Source: Dethiosulfovibrio salsuginis
Lineage (GTDB): Bacteria; Synergistota; Synergistia; Synergistales; Dethiosulfovibrionaceae
Direction: 5' to 3'
NCBI RefSeq assembly: GCF_900177735.1
Contig: NZ_FXBB01000011.1
Location: forward strand, 1 to 64,000
DNA: 64,000 bases
Made by a program: the position numbers and the translations under genes. The notes beneath the pieces were generated by a model. It did not search any database. It was not told where the DNA came from and worked only from the letters and a program-made list of their open reading frames with translations. The first letter of the stretch is position 1; the number at the start of each line of letters is the position of its first letter. Shown here in pieces: positions 42,808-52,625 of this stretch.

Positions 42808-42894
42808 CCCAAAAAAGAGGGCTTGAGAAAAAAGACAAAAAGAGGTATGCTGTGCGAGGTAGATCAAGTTTTCTCCATACCAACAACCTCCAGA

Positions 42895-42929
42895 GATAAA
42901 GCCGGCAGGGAATCCCTGCCGGCTTTATC
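42895..42929. terminator. Terminator after the A-type flavoprotein gene
   Basis: GATAAAGCCGGCAGGGA pairs with TCCCTGCCGGCTTTATC as an almost continuous inverted repeat; GTTTTAG follows on the plus strand. It lies 9 bases beyond the flavoprotein stop. Confidence 0.85.
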
Positions 42930-42937
42930 GTTTTAGA

Positions 42938-44164
42938 TCACGACTGGGAGGAACAGCCGTTGGAGGAAAGGATCATGTGGGCCATATTACGGCCTAGCTC
43001 CGACCCCTGATCAAGGTCCGACTCGGAAGGTCTGCTCAGCACCTCTATCTCCGGGCCAACCTTCGTCCAACAGGGCTGGTCCGCAAAGACCCTCATAGGC
43101 TTCATAGCGGCACCTTTGCTCCAGGTATAGGATCCGCATACCCCGATGAACCGATTGGCCATCTTCTTCCCCTCTAAGGTTCCCATGAAATGGGCTATTT
43201 TGGGGAACACCCCTCCGTTATAGCTACAGCCAACCAGGATCAGCCCACGGCATCTCCAGGCGTCCCTCACTAGCTCGGAGGTCTCGGTTTTGGAGGAGTT
43301 TCTGACCACAACGTCCAGCAGTCCCCCTTCCCTCAGCCCCTTAGCCACAGCCTCCGCAAGCCTTGCGGTGTTTCCGTACATCGACCCGTAGACAACTAAA
43401 GCGGCGGGATCGGTCCTCTGACAGGCCATATCCCTGTAAAAGTCCACTATATACGCCGGATTTTTCCTGTACACCGGTCCGTGAGAGGGACATACCATGG
43501 TCAGCTCTATTCCAAGATCCTGGATCTTAGCCAGGGCCTTTTCCACGAAGGTGGAGTATTTGCCCACTATGTTGGAGAAGTAGCGGTAGGTCTCCCCTCT
43601 GTAGGATTCGAGGTCCAGCTGATCGTCGAACAGACCTCCGTCGAGGGCCCCAAAGCTGCCGAAGGCGTCGCAGGAGAAAAGGCACCCTGTGTTGTTGTCG
43701 TAGGTGACCATGGTCTCCGGCCAGTGAACCATGGGAATAAGGGCGAAAGTCAGCTTATGGGAGCCCAGGTCCAGTGTGTCCCCGTCTTTTACCTCCAGGG
43801 ATTTAGGTATATCGCCGTAAAACTGGGAAAGATACTGGATGGTCTTGCTGTTTCCCACCACCGTCATGTCGGGAAAGGCCTGAAGCATCATCTCCACCGC
43901 TCCCGAGTGATCCGGCTCGACGTGGTTTACTATCATGTAGTCCACCGTCTTACCGGATCCTATGATCCTCTTTATGTTCTCTATGTAGTGAGGATAAAAA
44001 TCGGACTTAACACCGTCTATAACCGCCACCTTGTCGTCGTCTAAGAGGTAGGAGTTATAGGAAATACCGTTCGGCAGGGGCCAGAGGGCCTCAAAAAGGT
44101 CGGTTGTCCGGTCGTTCACCCCTATCCACCAGGTCTTATCGGATATCTTAGCAGGTCTGTTCAT
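42938..44164 (-). CDS. FprA-type flavoprotein (A-type flavodiiron oxygen/NO reductase)
   Basis: 408 residues. The beta-lactamase-like diiron domain has VNHVEPDHSGAV (His-x-Glu-x-Asp-His), MVHWPETMVTY, SCDAFGSFGA and CPSHGPVY. The C-terminal flavodoxin domain has VVYGSMYGNTARLAEA. Such proteins reduce O2 or NO to protect anaerobes. No rubredoxin domain is fused. The start is ATG 44164 with GGAGGAG upstream. With Hcp it makes a second NO/O2 defence enzyme in this window. Confidence 0.93.
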   Translation of the reverse strand: MNRPAKISDKTWWIGVNDRTTDLFEALWPLPNGISYNSYLLDDDKVAVIDGVKSDFYPHYIENIKRIIGSGKTVDYMIVNHVEPDHSGAVEMMLQAFPDMTVVGNSKTIQYLSQFYGDIPKSLEVKDGDTLDLGSHKLTFALIPMVHWPETMVTYDNNTGCLFSCDAFGSFGALDGGLFDDQLDLESYRGETYRYFSNIVGKYSTFVEKALAKIQDLGIELTMVCPSHGPVYRKNPAYIVDFYRDMACQRTDPAALVVYGSMYGNTARLAEAVAKGLREGGLLDVVVRNSSKTETSELVRDAWRCRGLILVGCSYNGGVFPKIAHFMGTLEGKKMANRFIGVCGSYTWSKGAAMKPMRVFADQPCWTKVGPEIEVLSRPSESDLDQGSELGRNMAHMILSSNGCSSQS

Positions 44165-44261
44165 GTTATCTCTCCTCCCAACGTCTTTGCTTCATATCAT
44201 ATCATACAAGTAGGGTATAGCACAGGGAGAGGCTGAGCCTCTCCCTTATTGTAAACCTATT

Positions 44262-46391
44262 TTACCGATTCAGGGGCTTAAGGCCCTGCTTTACGTCCAC
44301 TTTGAAACGATTTACCTTCACCTTAAGGTCCTCCATTGAACGGGACAGGTCCTCCGCCTCCTTGGAGACGCTCTCCGCCGCCTTAGTTGTCTTATCGGTA
44401 GAGCCCTGAATGGAGTTCATCGACTCCACCGACTCCATGGTTGAATCGGTAACCGACTGAATCGCCGAGGTCATCTCCTCGCTGGCCGCCGCCTGCTCCT
44501 GAGCAACCGCCGCTATGTTTTGAATGGCGTCGTTGACGCTCTTCATCTGGGTCATAGCCCTTTGGAGCTGGGATTCGGCGTCTTTCGCCTCCGAGACCGC
44601 TTCTCCAAGTATAGAACCGGTCCTCTCGGTAGCCCCTATAGACCTCTTAGAGCTGTCCTGAAGGCCCTCGATAAGCGAGTCTATCTCCTTTGCGGATGTA
44701 GCCGACTCCTCCGCCAGCTTTCGGACCTCCTCGGCGACCACCGCAAAGCCTCTACCGGCGTCTCCAGCTCTGGCAGCCTCTATTGCGGCGTTGAGGGCCA
44801 GAAGGTTCGTCTGGTCCGCTATACCCGTTATGGTGTCCACAAAGCCCGATATGGACTCTACTGCCTTGGCGAGCTCTTTTATCCTGTCGATGCTCTCCAG
44901 AGAGACGTCACCGGCCTGTTCCATTTTCTCGATAGTTCTAAGAACCTTGTGGACGGCGCTCTCCGTCTCCTCCATGCCCTTCTCCGAGGCCTCCGCGCCG
45001 GAGGAAGCATCGTGGGCGGATTGCTGGGCTCCGGAAGCCACCTCTTCGACCGAGGCGTTGCTCTCCTCCAGGGCCGCCGAGTTGCCCTCGGAGATGGTCA
45101 GCATACGCTCCAGAGCCGCCTGGACCTCCTCCATGGATGAAGCCATATCACGGGCCATAGAGCTCATGGACTCGGACCTCTCGGTGACGGCGTCGGTCTG
45201 GTCCATAACCCCTTTCATCGCGTTCCTCATGCTCTCGGTCATACCGGCCAGGGCGTAGGCGAGCTGAACGACCTCGTCTTTCCCTTTTATGATTATCTCA
45301 TCTCTGGAGAAGGTTAGGTCCCCTCCCTCGAGCCTCTTGGCGACGGACACCATCCTCTTTAAAGGGGCCGATATACTCCTGGATAGGATAAAGGTCATTA
45401 TGACCGCCAGCACCAGAACCACTAAGGAGGATATCAAAACGCTGATCTTAAGGCCGTCCAGGTCGGATAGAGCCTCGGACACCGGAGCGGAGACCGCTAC
45501 AATCAGGCCGTTTTTAAGGGTAGAATAGGATATTATCCTCTGGACCGACCCTAAAGAGGCGTTTTTTACCCCCTCTTTTTCCGATATAATGGATCGAAAG
45601 AGGTCTCTCTGACCTCCCTTCTCGATATCCACCATAGTGGGACCGTCGATAGATAAAGTGGGGTGGGTTAGATACCTGCCGTCCTGATCTATCATAAAGG
45701 CGTAGCCTGTATCGAATATATTACGGCTGGAAAGTTCCTTTTCGACGAAGGAAAAATCGAGAGACATGCCTATGACGGCTATCTTCTTGCCGTTCATCTC
45801 CACCGCCATATCGTAGTCGATCCTCTTTCTCCCCTGGTCATCAAGATAGGCGGAGGACCAGACAGCCCTGCCGGTATCCAGAGGCTTTCTGAACCACTCG
45901 GTCTTAGGGTTGTTACGGTCGAAAAGCTCCTTCACTGTGAAGTTCTCGTCCATAACCGCCTGTATAGCTCCGTTCGAGGACCTGCTAAACCAGAGCTTCT
46001 GCACGGTGGATATGTCGGGAAACAGCTCTGGGTTGAACACTATGTATATATCCAGCATCTGTGGCATCTGTTCCGCCATTCGGCCCACGAAGGACACGTT
46101 TTGGGAGATAAACTGATAAAAATAGAGCTCCCCGCTGCTCTGGGCCAGGTCTAGATTGAAGGTGGAGTTTATGGCCGCCTTTAGCGCCAGTAGCTCTCCG
46201 TCGAACCTTCCGAAACGTCCCTCTATAAACTGGGCGTTCTTTCGGGCGACCTCCAGACAATATTCGTTAGAAGACTGGATCAGGGCCTTACGGCTCTGCC
46301 AGTAGGACGTCCCCGCCACTAGGGCTGTGGTAGCGAGGAGAAGTAAAACCACGAAGGTGGTTATCTTGCTCCCTATAGTCTTGAACCTCAT
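44262..46391 (-). CDS. Methyl-accepting chemotaxis protein with dCache-type sensor
   Basis: A 709-residue transmembrane chemoreceptor. TM1 (about 12-32), a large periplasmic dCache-like domain (about 45-300, with [20 protein letters not shown] and [16 protein letters not shown]), TM2, HAMP and a long signalling coiled coil with the conserved tip [42 protein letters not shown]. dCache domains often bind amino acids or organic acids. The start is ATG 46391 with GGGAGGGG upstream; the longer frame from 46490 runs through the promoter region. Confidence 0.93.
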   Translation of the reverse strand: MRFKTIGSKITTFVVLLLLATTALVAGTSYWQSRKALIQSSNEYCLEVARKNAQFIEGRFGRFDGELLALKAAINSTFNLDLAQSSGELYFYQFISQNVSFVGRMAEQMPQMLDIYIVFNPELFPDISTVQKLWFSRSSNGAIQAVMDENFTVKELFDRNNPKTEWFRKPLDTGRAVWSSAYLDDQGRKRIDYDMAVEMNGKKIAVIGMSLDFSFVEKELSSRNIFDTGYAFMIDQDGRYLTHPTLSIDGPTMVDIEKGGQRDLFRSIISEKEGVKNASLGSVQRIISYSTLKNGLIVAVSAPVSEALSDLDGLKISVLISSLVVLVLAVIMTFILSRSISAPLKRMVSVAKRLEGGDLTFSRDEIIIKGKDEVVQLAYALAGMTESMRNAMKGVMDQTDAVTERSESMSSMARDMASSMEEVQAALERMLTISEGNSAALEESNASVEEVASGAQQSAHDASSGAEASEKGMEETESAVHKVLRTIEKMEQAGDVSLESIDRIKELAKAVESISGFVDTITGIADQTNLLALNAAIEAARAGDAGRGFAVVAEEVRKLAEESATSAKEIDSLIEGLQDSSKRSIGATERTGSILGEAVSEAKDAESQLQRAMTQMKSVNDAIQNIAAVAQEQAAASEEMTSAIQSVTDSTMESVESMNSIQGSTDKTTKAAESVSKEAEDLSRSMEDLKVKVNRFKVDVKQGLKPLNR

Positions 46392-46542
46392 AAAAATCCC
46401 CTCCCGATAACAGTTACACACCGTAACATACTTGTATCCATAATATAACAGCTGACCTGTTAGTTCTAGTGTTTTGATTATTTTTGTCAATGGAAGCTAA
46501 GATAATGTATAATCCCCTTTATATCGTTTTGTGGAGGTCGAG

Positions 46543-47208
46543 ATGATTGAGCTGACGAGAAAATATTACCTGACCCTTTTATTTATAACCGCAGCCATAT
46601 TCTTGCTAATCACATTAAACCAACCAGAGTTTAAAAGGGACGTAGCTTTATCCGGCATAAACAACCTTGAGGGCGGCGTTATCAGGATGGCGGACAGAGG
46701 ACTGGGCGTCGTAAAAGAGGCCTACGATGCCGCTTTCTCCGTTATATCCGGCGCTGGGTTGGAGACCTTTGCCCTGGCGGAGTTTATAATGGACCAAAAC
46801 AGAGAGATTCCCCAGCCCACCGCCCAAAAGCAGGCCGCCGCCTTCATAAGGTACAGCAGAATTTACGGCATTCCCCTGAAGATCGCCGTCGCAGTAGCGA
46901 ACACCGAGAGCCATTTCAGGCCGGACGCTAAAAGCTCCCACGGCTCCGCAGGGGTCATGCAGGTAACCTGGAGGATCCATAAAGAAGCCCTTCTCGCCCA
47001 CGGTTTTAAGGGCAAAGAAGAGCTTCACGATCCTGTCCTCGGGATAAAGGCGGGATGCCTTATACTTTCCAGATACATAGCCAACACCGGTAGCCTAAAG
47101 GCGGGGTTAGGCCGATACTACGGCGGCTCCCCGGAGGTCTACTGGAGAAGGGTGTCTAGAAACGTAAAGAGATACGAGAGATACGAAAAGAGCAGAGGAG
47201 AGCTCTAG
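46543..47208 (+). CDS. Membrane-anchored lytic transglycosylase (SLT domain)
   Basis: 221 residues. An N-terminal anchor (YYLTLLFITAAIFLLITL) is followed by a spacer and a lysozyme-like SLT domain: AVAVANTESHFRPDAKSSHGSAGVMQVTWRIHKEALL, with the catalytic Glu in NTESHF, and later AGCLILSRYI and YYGGSPEVYWRRVSRNVKRYERY. It cleaves peptidoglycan glycan strands. The start is ATG 46543 after GGAGGT. It is convergent with and overlaps the panF-like gene by 4 bases. Confidence 0.9.
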   Translation: MIELTRKYYLTLLFITAAIFLLITLNQPEFKRDVALSGINNLEGGVIRMADRGLGVVKEAYDAAFSVISGAGLETFALAEFIMDQNREIPQPTAQKQAAAFIRYSRIYGIPLKIAVAVANTESHFRPDAKSSHGSAGVMQVTWRIHKEALLAHGFKGKEELHDPVLGIKAGCLILSRYIANTGSLKAGLGRYYGGSPEVYWRRVSRNVKRYERYEKSRGEL

Positions 47209-48680
47209 CCCCAGAAGAGCTCTATGGCGCTTTCCTCCGTAGGCCTGGTCGCCAGGCTTACCAGGACGAATACCACCAGCCCTATGACCAGAGTGGGGAC
47301 GATGACGTTCATGCCCATAAAACTCTTGACCTTCGAGACCATGTAAACGTAGGATCCGACCCCTACGACCATGGAGGAAAGGGCTCCCTGGGCGTTTGCC
47401 CTCCTCCAGTACAGACCGAGCACCAGAGGCCATAGAAAGGCGGCCTGCATTCCTCCGAAGGCGAATATGTTTATCCATACTATAAGCTCCGGAGGCCTGA
47501 CGGCAGCCAGAAACACTATGATACCCAGTATAGCGGTAGACGATAGGCTAAGGAACTTCACCTTTTTGAGCCCTCCCTCCTCGGAGAAAACTTTAGGGTT
47601 GACGTAGTTTACGTATAGGTCTTTGACTATAGTGGCGGAGGCCAGTATGAGCTGAGAGTCTATAGTCGACATAACCCCTGCTAGAGGTCCCGCTAAAAAG
47701 ATACCCGCTATAATTGGAGGAAGGACCTTCAGAGACAGCAGGGGCATTATGGTGTCCCCTACGGTTATGTCTGGAACTATGGCCCTCCCCAGGGCACCGC
47801 AGAGGTGCATCCCTAACATGACGAAGGATACCACGAAGGTCCCTATCACTATGGCCTGATGCATCGATTTAGAATCGGTATAGCCCATACACCTGACGGC
47901 GGTGTGAGGTAGACCGATGATACCAAAACACACCAGAACCCAGAAGGAAAGTATAAAGGGTTTGGATATAAAACCGCCAGGACCGTAAGGTGTTATGAGA
48001 GATGGATCTATAGTCTTGAGCTTTAGGACCACCGACTCCATGCCACCACCGGCGGATATTATCCCTATAAGCAAGGCGGTAGTGCCTATAATCATAACCA
48101 CTCCCTGAAGGGCATCGGTCAGAGCCACCGCCCTAAAACCGCCTACGGTGGTGTAGAGGACAACCGTAGCGGCGAATATGCCGAGCCCCCAGTTATAGGA
48201 TAGTCCTGTCATACCCTGAAACAGTCTGGCTCCCCCTATAAACTGGGCGGTCATGGCGGCGACAAAAAACGCCAGAAGGCTAATCGAGGCCACTATAACC
48301 ACCCAGGGACTGGAATACCTCGCCCTGAGAACCTCGTTTACGGTTACAGCGTTTATCCTCCTGGATATTATGGCGAACTTTTTCCCAAGCACACCGAGGG
48401 TAAGCCAAGCAGTCGGGACCTGTATCATCGCCAGCAAGACCCACCCTAGTCCCATTTTGTAGGCGACCCCAGGTCCTCCTATAAAACTGCTGGCGCTGGT
48501 GTAGGTAGCTACCAAGGTCATAGCTAAGATGAATCCCCCCATACCTCTACTTCCTATAAAGTACTCCTCCATAAAGTTATCCGACTTTGAGAGTTTTCTG
48601 TTGCATATAACCGCCATGGCGTAGATAAATACAAGATAACAGGCCACAGGTATCATAACCGAGTAATTAATATCACTCAT
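47205..48680 (-). CDS. panF: Sodium:solute symporter, PanF (pantothenate permease)-like
   Basis: A 491-residue SSS-family symporter with 12-13 spans: YFIGSRGMGGFILAMTLVATYTSASSFIGGPGVAYKMGLGWVLLA, GGFRAVALTDALQGVVM, GPLAGVMSTIDSQLILASATIVKDLY. The sequence and the preceding YhdT protein point to the PanF branch, which imports pantothenate with sodium. The start is ATG 48680 with GGAGGATCGGG upstream, overlapping the yhdT frame by 8 bases. Confidence 0.9.
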   Translation of the reverse strand: MSDINYSVMIPVACYLVFIYAMAVICNRKLSKSDNFMEEYFIGSRGMGGFILAMTLVATYTSASSFIGGPGVAYKMGLGWVLLAMIQVPTAWLTLGVLGKKFAIISRRINAVTVNEVLRARYSSPWVVIVASISLLAFFVAAMTAQFIGGARLFQGMTGLSYNWGLGIFAATVVLYTTVGGFRAVALTDALQGVVMIIGTTALLIGIISAGGGMESVVLKLKTIDPSLITPYGPGGFISKPFILSFWVLVCFGIIGLPHTAVRCMGYTDSKSMHQAIVIGTFVVSFVMLGMHLCGALGRAIVPDITVGDTIMPLLSLKVLPPIIAGIFLAGPLAGVMSTIDSQLILASATIVKDLYVNYVNPKVFSEEGGLKKVKFLSLSSTAILGIIVFLAAVRPPELIVWINIFAFGGMQAAFLWPLVLGLYWRRANAQGALSSMVVGVGSYVYMVSKVKSFMGMNVIVPTLVIGLVVFVLVSLATRPTEESAIELFWG

Positions 48681-48939
48681 CCCGATCCTCCTTGGAGTCC
48701 AGGCTGACAGGCCTGAAGAGCAACTTAACCATAGCCCAGGCGAGGACACAGAAGACAAAAGGCCCTAGGACTGAGCTGAAAAAAAACCATCCTGGCAATC
48801 CCATGACGAAATGGAACGATTCAGGGTCCTCCGGTGTGCCGTGGTAGGCAAAGCCGTACCACCAGGTAAAATAGAGCAAAGCCAGCGCTACAGAGCAGAT
48901 AGCCTCGAATCGGGCTATTTTGAAACGACGATCTTCCAT
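48673..48939 (-). CDS. yhdT: YhdT family (DUF997) membrane protein
   Basis: 88 residues with two spans: FEAICSVALALLYFTWWYGFAY and GLPGWFFFSSVLGPFVFCVLAWAMVKLLF. The pattern WWYGFAY and GLPxWFFxS is that of YhdT, typically encoded beside panF and thought to be its accessory subunit. The start is ATG 48939 after AGGAGGTG. Confidence 0.9.
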   Translation of the reverse strand: MEDRRFKIARFEAICSVALALLYFTWWYGFAYHGTPEDPESFHFVMGLPGWFFFSSVLGPFVFCVLAWAMVKLLFRPVSLDSKEDRDE

Positions 48940-48974
48940 TCCTGACACCTCCTATTTAGCGGGAAAGTAGCTAT

Positions 48975-48990
48975 TGTTTCACGTGAAACA
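48975..48990. other. parS centromere site (perfect)
   Basis: TGTTTCACGTGAAACA, the exact 16-bp parS palindrome bound by chromosomal ParB (Spo0J). It lies in the gap between two minus-strand genes, about 6-7.5 kb from the origin clusters. Confidence 0.95.
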
Positions 48991-48994
48991 ACGG

Positions 48995-49720
48995 TCAGAG
49001 CCCCGGTATCCACAGGGGATTACGACGATCTACCACCTGATATATCCTCCCTGACGAACGATCCCAACAGTAAGGCCCGTTGTTAGAGGGAACCCCAGAG
49101 CCGTCCAGAAAACCCATTCCTTGAGCTATAGCTGAGCTTTGAGAGATGGTTCCACCTACAGGGGCCGCCAGTGGCAGGACTCCCTCGATATCCGTCGGCT
49201 TCCACGACCCTGGCATCCCTGTCCTGCTCGCCAGTTCGGATAAAACGTCCTCCATACCCTTCGGCGATGTGTCTATGAAAAGGTGTTTGGCCCTGGAGGA
49301 AGATCCAAAGGACCTCAAAAGCTCAGCGGCGAGGAAATCCCCTCCCTCAAGGTCCGTGAGCGATCGAACGGAGACCATTAAAGCATCAACCGCCATCAGA
49401 GGTCGTGGAATCAGGGAAGGATATACAAATCCCAGGACCTCTCCCCATCTTGACGGATCGCCCTGGGGATATATAGCCTCGATGAGAGCGAGACCGACGG
49501 AGGCCCTTTCCCTGGATGACCCCTCCCACAGGGACTTCCAGAGGATCAACTCCGATTTAGAGGGAGCTTCGGATAGAAGATCTTTTTTAAGGTGACCGCC
49601 GATAATTTCACCTTCTTCTCGCTTTAAACTCATCTCGACCATCGAGTCGTACCTATCCTGCCATCCCCAGGCCACCGAGGACATAAGGCAAAGAGCTATA
49701 GTTATCAGCTTAAAGATCAA
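48995..49720 (-). CDS. Exported protein of unknown function
   Basis: 241 residues with signal peptide MIFKLITIALCLMSSVAWG. The rest is mixed helix and ends in IYQVVDRRNPLWIPGL. I recognise no family. A segment rich in helices (SELILWKSLWEGSSRERASVGLALIEAIYP) suggests a helical-repeat fold. The start is TTG 49720 with AAGGAGGTG 6 bases upstream. It follows dciA, from which it is separated by the minimal repeat at 49738-49771, and is probably part of the origin-side minus-strand operon. Confidence 0.75.
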   Translation of the reverse strand: MIFKLITIALCLMSSVAWGWQDRYDSMVEMSLKREEGEIIGGHLKKDLLSEAPSKSELILWKSLWEGSSRERASVGLALIEAIYPQGDPSRWGEVLGFVYPSLIPRPLMAVDALMVSVRSLTDLEGGDFLAAELLRSFGSSSRAKHLFIDTSPKGMEDVLSELASRTGMPGSWKPTDIEGVLPLAAPVGGTISQSSAIAQGMGFLDGSGVPSNNGPYCWDRSSGRIYQVVDRRNPLWIPGL

Positions 49721-49737
49721 AAAGACACCTCCTTAGT

Positions 49738-49771
49738 ACCTCGGAGAGATCTCTCCGAGAATTAGGGTTTT
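49738..49771 (+). repeat. Palindromic intergenic repeat, copy F (minimal remnant)
   Basis: CCTCGGAGAGATCTCTCCGAG followed by AATTAGGGTTTTTTA. It corresponds to the outer stem of the repeat family with everything between the AGATC/GATCT arms missing, plus the right flank. It may also act as a terminator behind dciA. Confidence 0.7.
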
Positions 49772-50241
49772 TTATTCCCTTTAGGAAATTTTTTCATATA
49801 TGTAGCCATAAGCCTCGCCAAGGCCTCCGCTATCTCCTCGTCCTCTATTTTCTCCGATGTGTAGCTCAGACAGGCTCGAATGGACGCAGGAGAGGGCTCT
49901 ATCCTATAGGGTTTAGGGGGAGGGATCTCCCTGGGCTCCTCGATCCTCCCTACAACTACCCTTATCCCCTTTATTCCCAGCTTCCACCTTTTCTCTATGC
50001 TTCTGATCAATCCTCCCGCCTTCATGGTGATTACTTTAGCTATTGATGGGGTGAGACAGACCACCACAAGGACGTCCCTCTCTATGCTGACCGGTCTGCT
50101 TTTCTCGGCGAGGTTTTGCCCCGCCACCCATTCCCATTCCTTTACCATCTCCGCTATGGACATGGCTATAGAGAGACCCGCGGGAATCCTGCCGGGGATA
50201 AGGGACCCTAGGCTCTCTACTTTGCTCTTTCTTCGGTACAT
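49762..50241 (-). CDS. dciA: DciA-like (DUF721) replicative helicase loader
   Basis: 159 residues. The N-terminal half (LGSLIPGRIPAGLSIAMSIAEMVKEWEWVAGQNLAEKSRPVSIERDVLVVVCLTPSIAKVITMKAGGLIRSI) has the DUF721 pattern: W-x-x-V-A-G, then a V-x-V strand and a final helix. DciA helps load DnaB in bacteria that lack DnaC/DnaI. It overlaps the mnmG 3' end by 25 bases. Its placement beside dnaA fits a replication role. Confidence 0.85.
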   Translation of the reverse strand: MYRRKSKVESLGSLIPGRIPAGLSIAMSIAEMVKEWEWVAGQNLAEKSRPVSIERDVLVVVCLTPSIAKVITMKAGGLIRSIEKRWKLGIKGIRVVVGRIEEPREIPPPKPYRIEPSPASIRACLSYTSEKIEDEEIAEALARLMATYMKKFPKGNKKP

Positions 50242-52109
50242 TTCCTTCTCCTGACCGACAGCGCCAAGGAGAGAAGTTGAAGGTCCGTAGGGGTCACCCC
50301 GGAGATCCTCTTAGCCTGTCCCAAGGTCCTTGGCCTTATTGACTCAAGTTTTTCGAGACTCTCCGCCAGCATACCTTTTAGGGACCTATAGTCAAAATCA
50401 TCAGGGATGGTCAAGTTCTCCATACCCTCTATCTTTAAAACGGATCTCTCCTGACGGGCCACGTATCCGGCGTATTTGACCTCTATCTCAACTCGTCTGG
50501 TTATAGATCGGTCTAGATCCTCTCCAGGAGGGATATGGCCGCTGACAAAGTCGTAGGTGACCTTAGGCCTTCTGAGCAACTCAGCCGCCGATACGGAGCG
50601 ATCTATCGGTGGCTCTCCGATGGAGTAAAGATCCGAGTTGACAGCGTCGGTAGGGGATATTCGTATCTTTTCGACCCTTTTAACCTCTCTATCCAGAGAC
50701 TCCCATACCCTCTGGAGCACAGCCCATCGATGGTCATCGATCAGCCCCAGCGACCTCCCTATGGGAGCCAGCCTCCTGTCGGCGTTGTCGTGGCGCATCA
50801 GTAGCCTGTGTTCACACCGGCTGGTGAGCATTCTGTAGGGCTCTTTGGTCCCTTTTGTGACTAAGTCGTCCACCAGAACGCCTATATAGCCCTGATGTCT
50901 CCTTAGGACCAGAGGCTCCTCCCCTCTCATGATCAAAGAGGCGTTAACCCCGGCCATAAAGCCCTGTACCGCCGCCTCCTCGTAGCCTGAGGTGCCGTTT
51001 ATCTGTCCTGCGAGAAAAAGCCCTCTTACCGATTTAGTCTCAAGCCAGGGTGTAAGCTGGGTAGGGTCGACGTAATCGTACTCTATGGCGTAACCGGGCC
51101 TCATAATCCTTACGTCTTTACATCCAGGCAGTTTTCGGGACATCTCCACCTGGACGTCGTAGGGAAGGCTAGTGGAGAAGTTCTGTATGTATATCTCCTT
51201 GCTGCCTCTCGCGACTGGCTCGAAGAAAACCGGATGGCTTTCCTTCTCGGGAAACTGCATCACCTTGGACTCTATAGAAGGGCAGTATCTCGGACCGGTC
51301 CCTGTTATGGTTCCCGACTTTATAGGGGACCTATCTATGTTTGCCTGGATTATGTCGTGAATATCGACGTTGGTCCTGCCTATACCGCAGGTCATATCCC
51401 GGTATACCTTGGGTTCGTCCCAGATATCCATGGCCTGAGGTTCTATCTCTCCCTCCTGGATCTCCAGGGATTTCCAGTCTATAGAATCGGAGTGAAATCT
51501 CGGAGGAGTCCCGGTCTTTAGCCGTCCCATCCTGAACCCCAGCTCTCTGAGAGAATCTCCGAGGCCGTGGGCTGGAATCTGGCCTAAAGGGCCGGAGGAG
51601 AAGTTGACGTCCCCTATATGTACCCTGCCGTCCAGATATGTGCCGGTGGTCAATATGACCGCTTTGCAGGAGTAACTCAGTCCGTAGAGGGTTGTTACCC
51701 CTTTAACCTTCCCTTTCTCAACCACAAGTCCGGTAACGGTGTCCTGATGGAGCTCTAGGTTAGAGCAGTTATCGATAACATGGCGATAATGGCGATGGTA
51801 GTCGTGCAGATCGCACTGTGCCCTTAGTGCCCTGACAGCAGGGCCTTTTGAGGTGTTAAGCCATCTCATCATCAGAGCCGATCGGTCGGTGGCCCTTCCC
51901 TGCTCTCCTCCTAAGGCGGATATCTCCCTTATGAGATGGCCCTTGGCGGGGCCCCCTATGGAGGGATTACAGGGCATGAGGGCTATGTTATCCAGATAGA
52001 GGTTCAACAGTAGAGTCCTGTTTCCCATCCGTGCCGAGGCCAGAGCGGCCTCACATCCTCCGTGACCAGCCCCTACCACTACAACGTCGAAGACATTTTC
52101 TTTTGTCAT
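50217..52109 (-). CDS. mnmG: tRNA uridine-5-carboxymethylaminomethyl modification enzyme MnmG (GidA)
   Basis: A 630-residue FAD protein that, with MnmE, modifies the wobble uridine of several tRNAs. Seen: VVVVGAGHGGCEAALASARMG, LMPCNPSIGGPAKGHL, LTTGTYLDGRVHIG, GRLKTGTPPR, GLFLAGQINGTSGYEEAA and the RCEHRLLMRHDNADRRL region. The start is ATG 52109; the closest GGGAGG lies about 15 bases upstream. The gene is in the dnaA-dnaN-recF cluster, separated by a small exported-protein gene. Confidence 0.96.
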   Translation of the reverse strand: MTKENVFDVVVVGAGHGGCEAALASARMGNRTLLLNLYLDNIALMPCNPSIGGPAKGHLIREISALGGEQGRATDRSALMMRWLNTSKGPAVRALRAQCDLHDYHRHYRHVIDNCSNLELHQDTVTGLVVEKGKVKGVTTLYGLSYSCKAVILTTGTYLDGRVHIGDVNFSSGPLGQIPAHGLGDSLRELGFRMGRLKTGTPPRFHSDSIDWKSLEIQEGEIEPQAMDIWDEPKVYRDMTCGIGRTNVDIHDIIQANIDRSPIKSGTITGTGPRYCPSIESKVMQFPEKESHPVFFEPVARGSKEIYIQNFSTSLPYDVQVEMSRKLPGCKDVRIMRPGYAIEYDYVDPTQLTPWLETKSVRGLFLAGQINGTSGYEEAAVQGFMAGVNASLIMRGEEPLVLRRHQGYIGVLVDDLVTKGTKEPYRMLTSRCEHRLLMRHDNADRRLAPIGRSLGLIDDHRWAVLQRVWESLDREVKRVEKIRISPTDAVNSDLYSIGEPPIDRSVSAAELLRRPKVTYDFVSGHIPPGEDLDRSITRRVEIEVKYAGYVARQERSVLKIEGMENLTIPDDFDYRSLKGMLAESLEKLESIRPRTLGQAKRISGVTPTDLQLLSLALSVRRRKCTEERAK

Positions 52110-52113
52110 CGTA

Positions 52114-52623
52114 TTATTTATTTTCCTCCCCAAAATCGTAGGTAAGGACGGTGGTATGCCCTGTCCCAGATCTACCGTCGCAGGACAGTATTATTTGCAT
52201 TCCGTCCTGAGACCATTTCTGCGTCTCACCTCTGTCGTGAGACTCTATTTTTCTGTCGTAACCGTATTTAGACCTGAGTTTAAGGGTCAGTTCCGAGTAG
52301 TTTCCCAACATGTCCCCTATGTCATCGCTGGTAGGACCCTCTTTTTTGAGAAAGATAAACTGAAATAGCTCAAGTCTATTGTCCTTAAAAACAGTCTTTA
52401 TCACGGAAGGTCTATCGAAAAAAGATCCGTCGAAAAAGACCTCCCTCGATCTACCCATATCGATGGCCGATATGTCCAGTCTCAAGGAACATCCTCTTTC
52501 CTCCATAGCGGCTACGACCGTATCGAATCTAGACCCTCCTGGGATACCCCATACCGAAGGTGATGCTATCGCCGCCGTCTGGATAACCAGAGACAGGCAG
52601 ATAGCTGCTAATATTTTCATCAT
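52114..52623 (-). CDS. Small exported protein of unknown function
   Basis: 169 residues with signal peptide MMKILAAICLSLVIQTAAIA. The mature part (SPSVWGIPGGSRFDTVVAAMEERGCSLRLDI...FKDNRLELFQFIFLKKE...KLRSKYGYDRKIE) looks like a small secreted fold, with an alternating strand pattern at the C-terminus (GMQIILSCDGRSGTGHTTVLTYDF). No family recognised. It is inserted between recF and mnmG, 2 bases after recF, so it is co-transcribed with the replication genes. Confidence 0.8.
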   Translation of the reverse strand: MMKILAAICLSLVIQTAAIASPSVWGIPGGSRFDTVVAAMEERGCSLRLDISAIDMGRSREVFFDGSFFDRPSVIKTVFKDNRLELFQFIFLKKEGPTSDDIGDMLGNYSELTLKLRSKYGYDRKIESHDRGETQKWSQDGMQIILSCDGRSGTGHTTVLTYDFGEENK

Positions 52624-52625
52624 AA

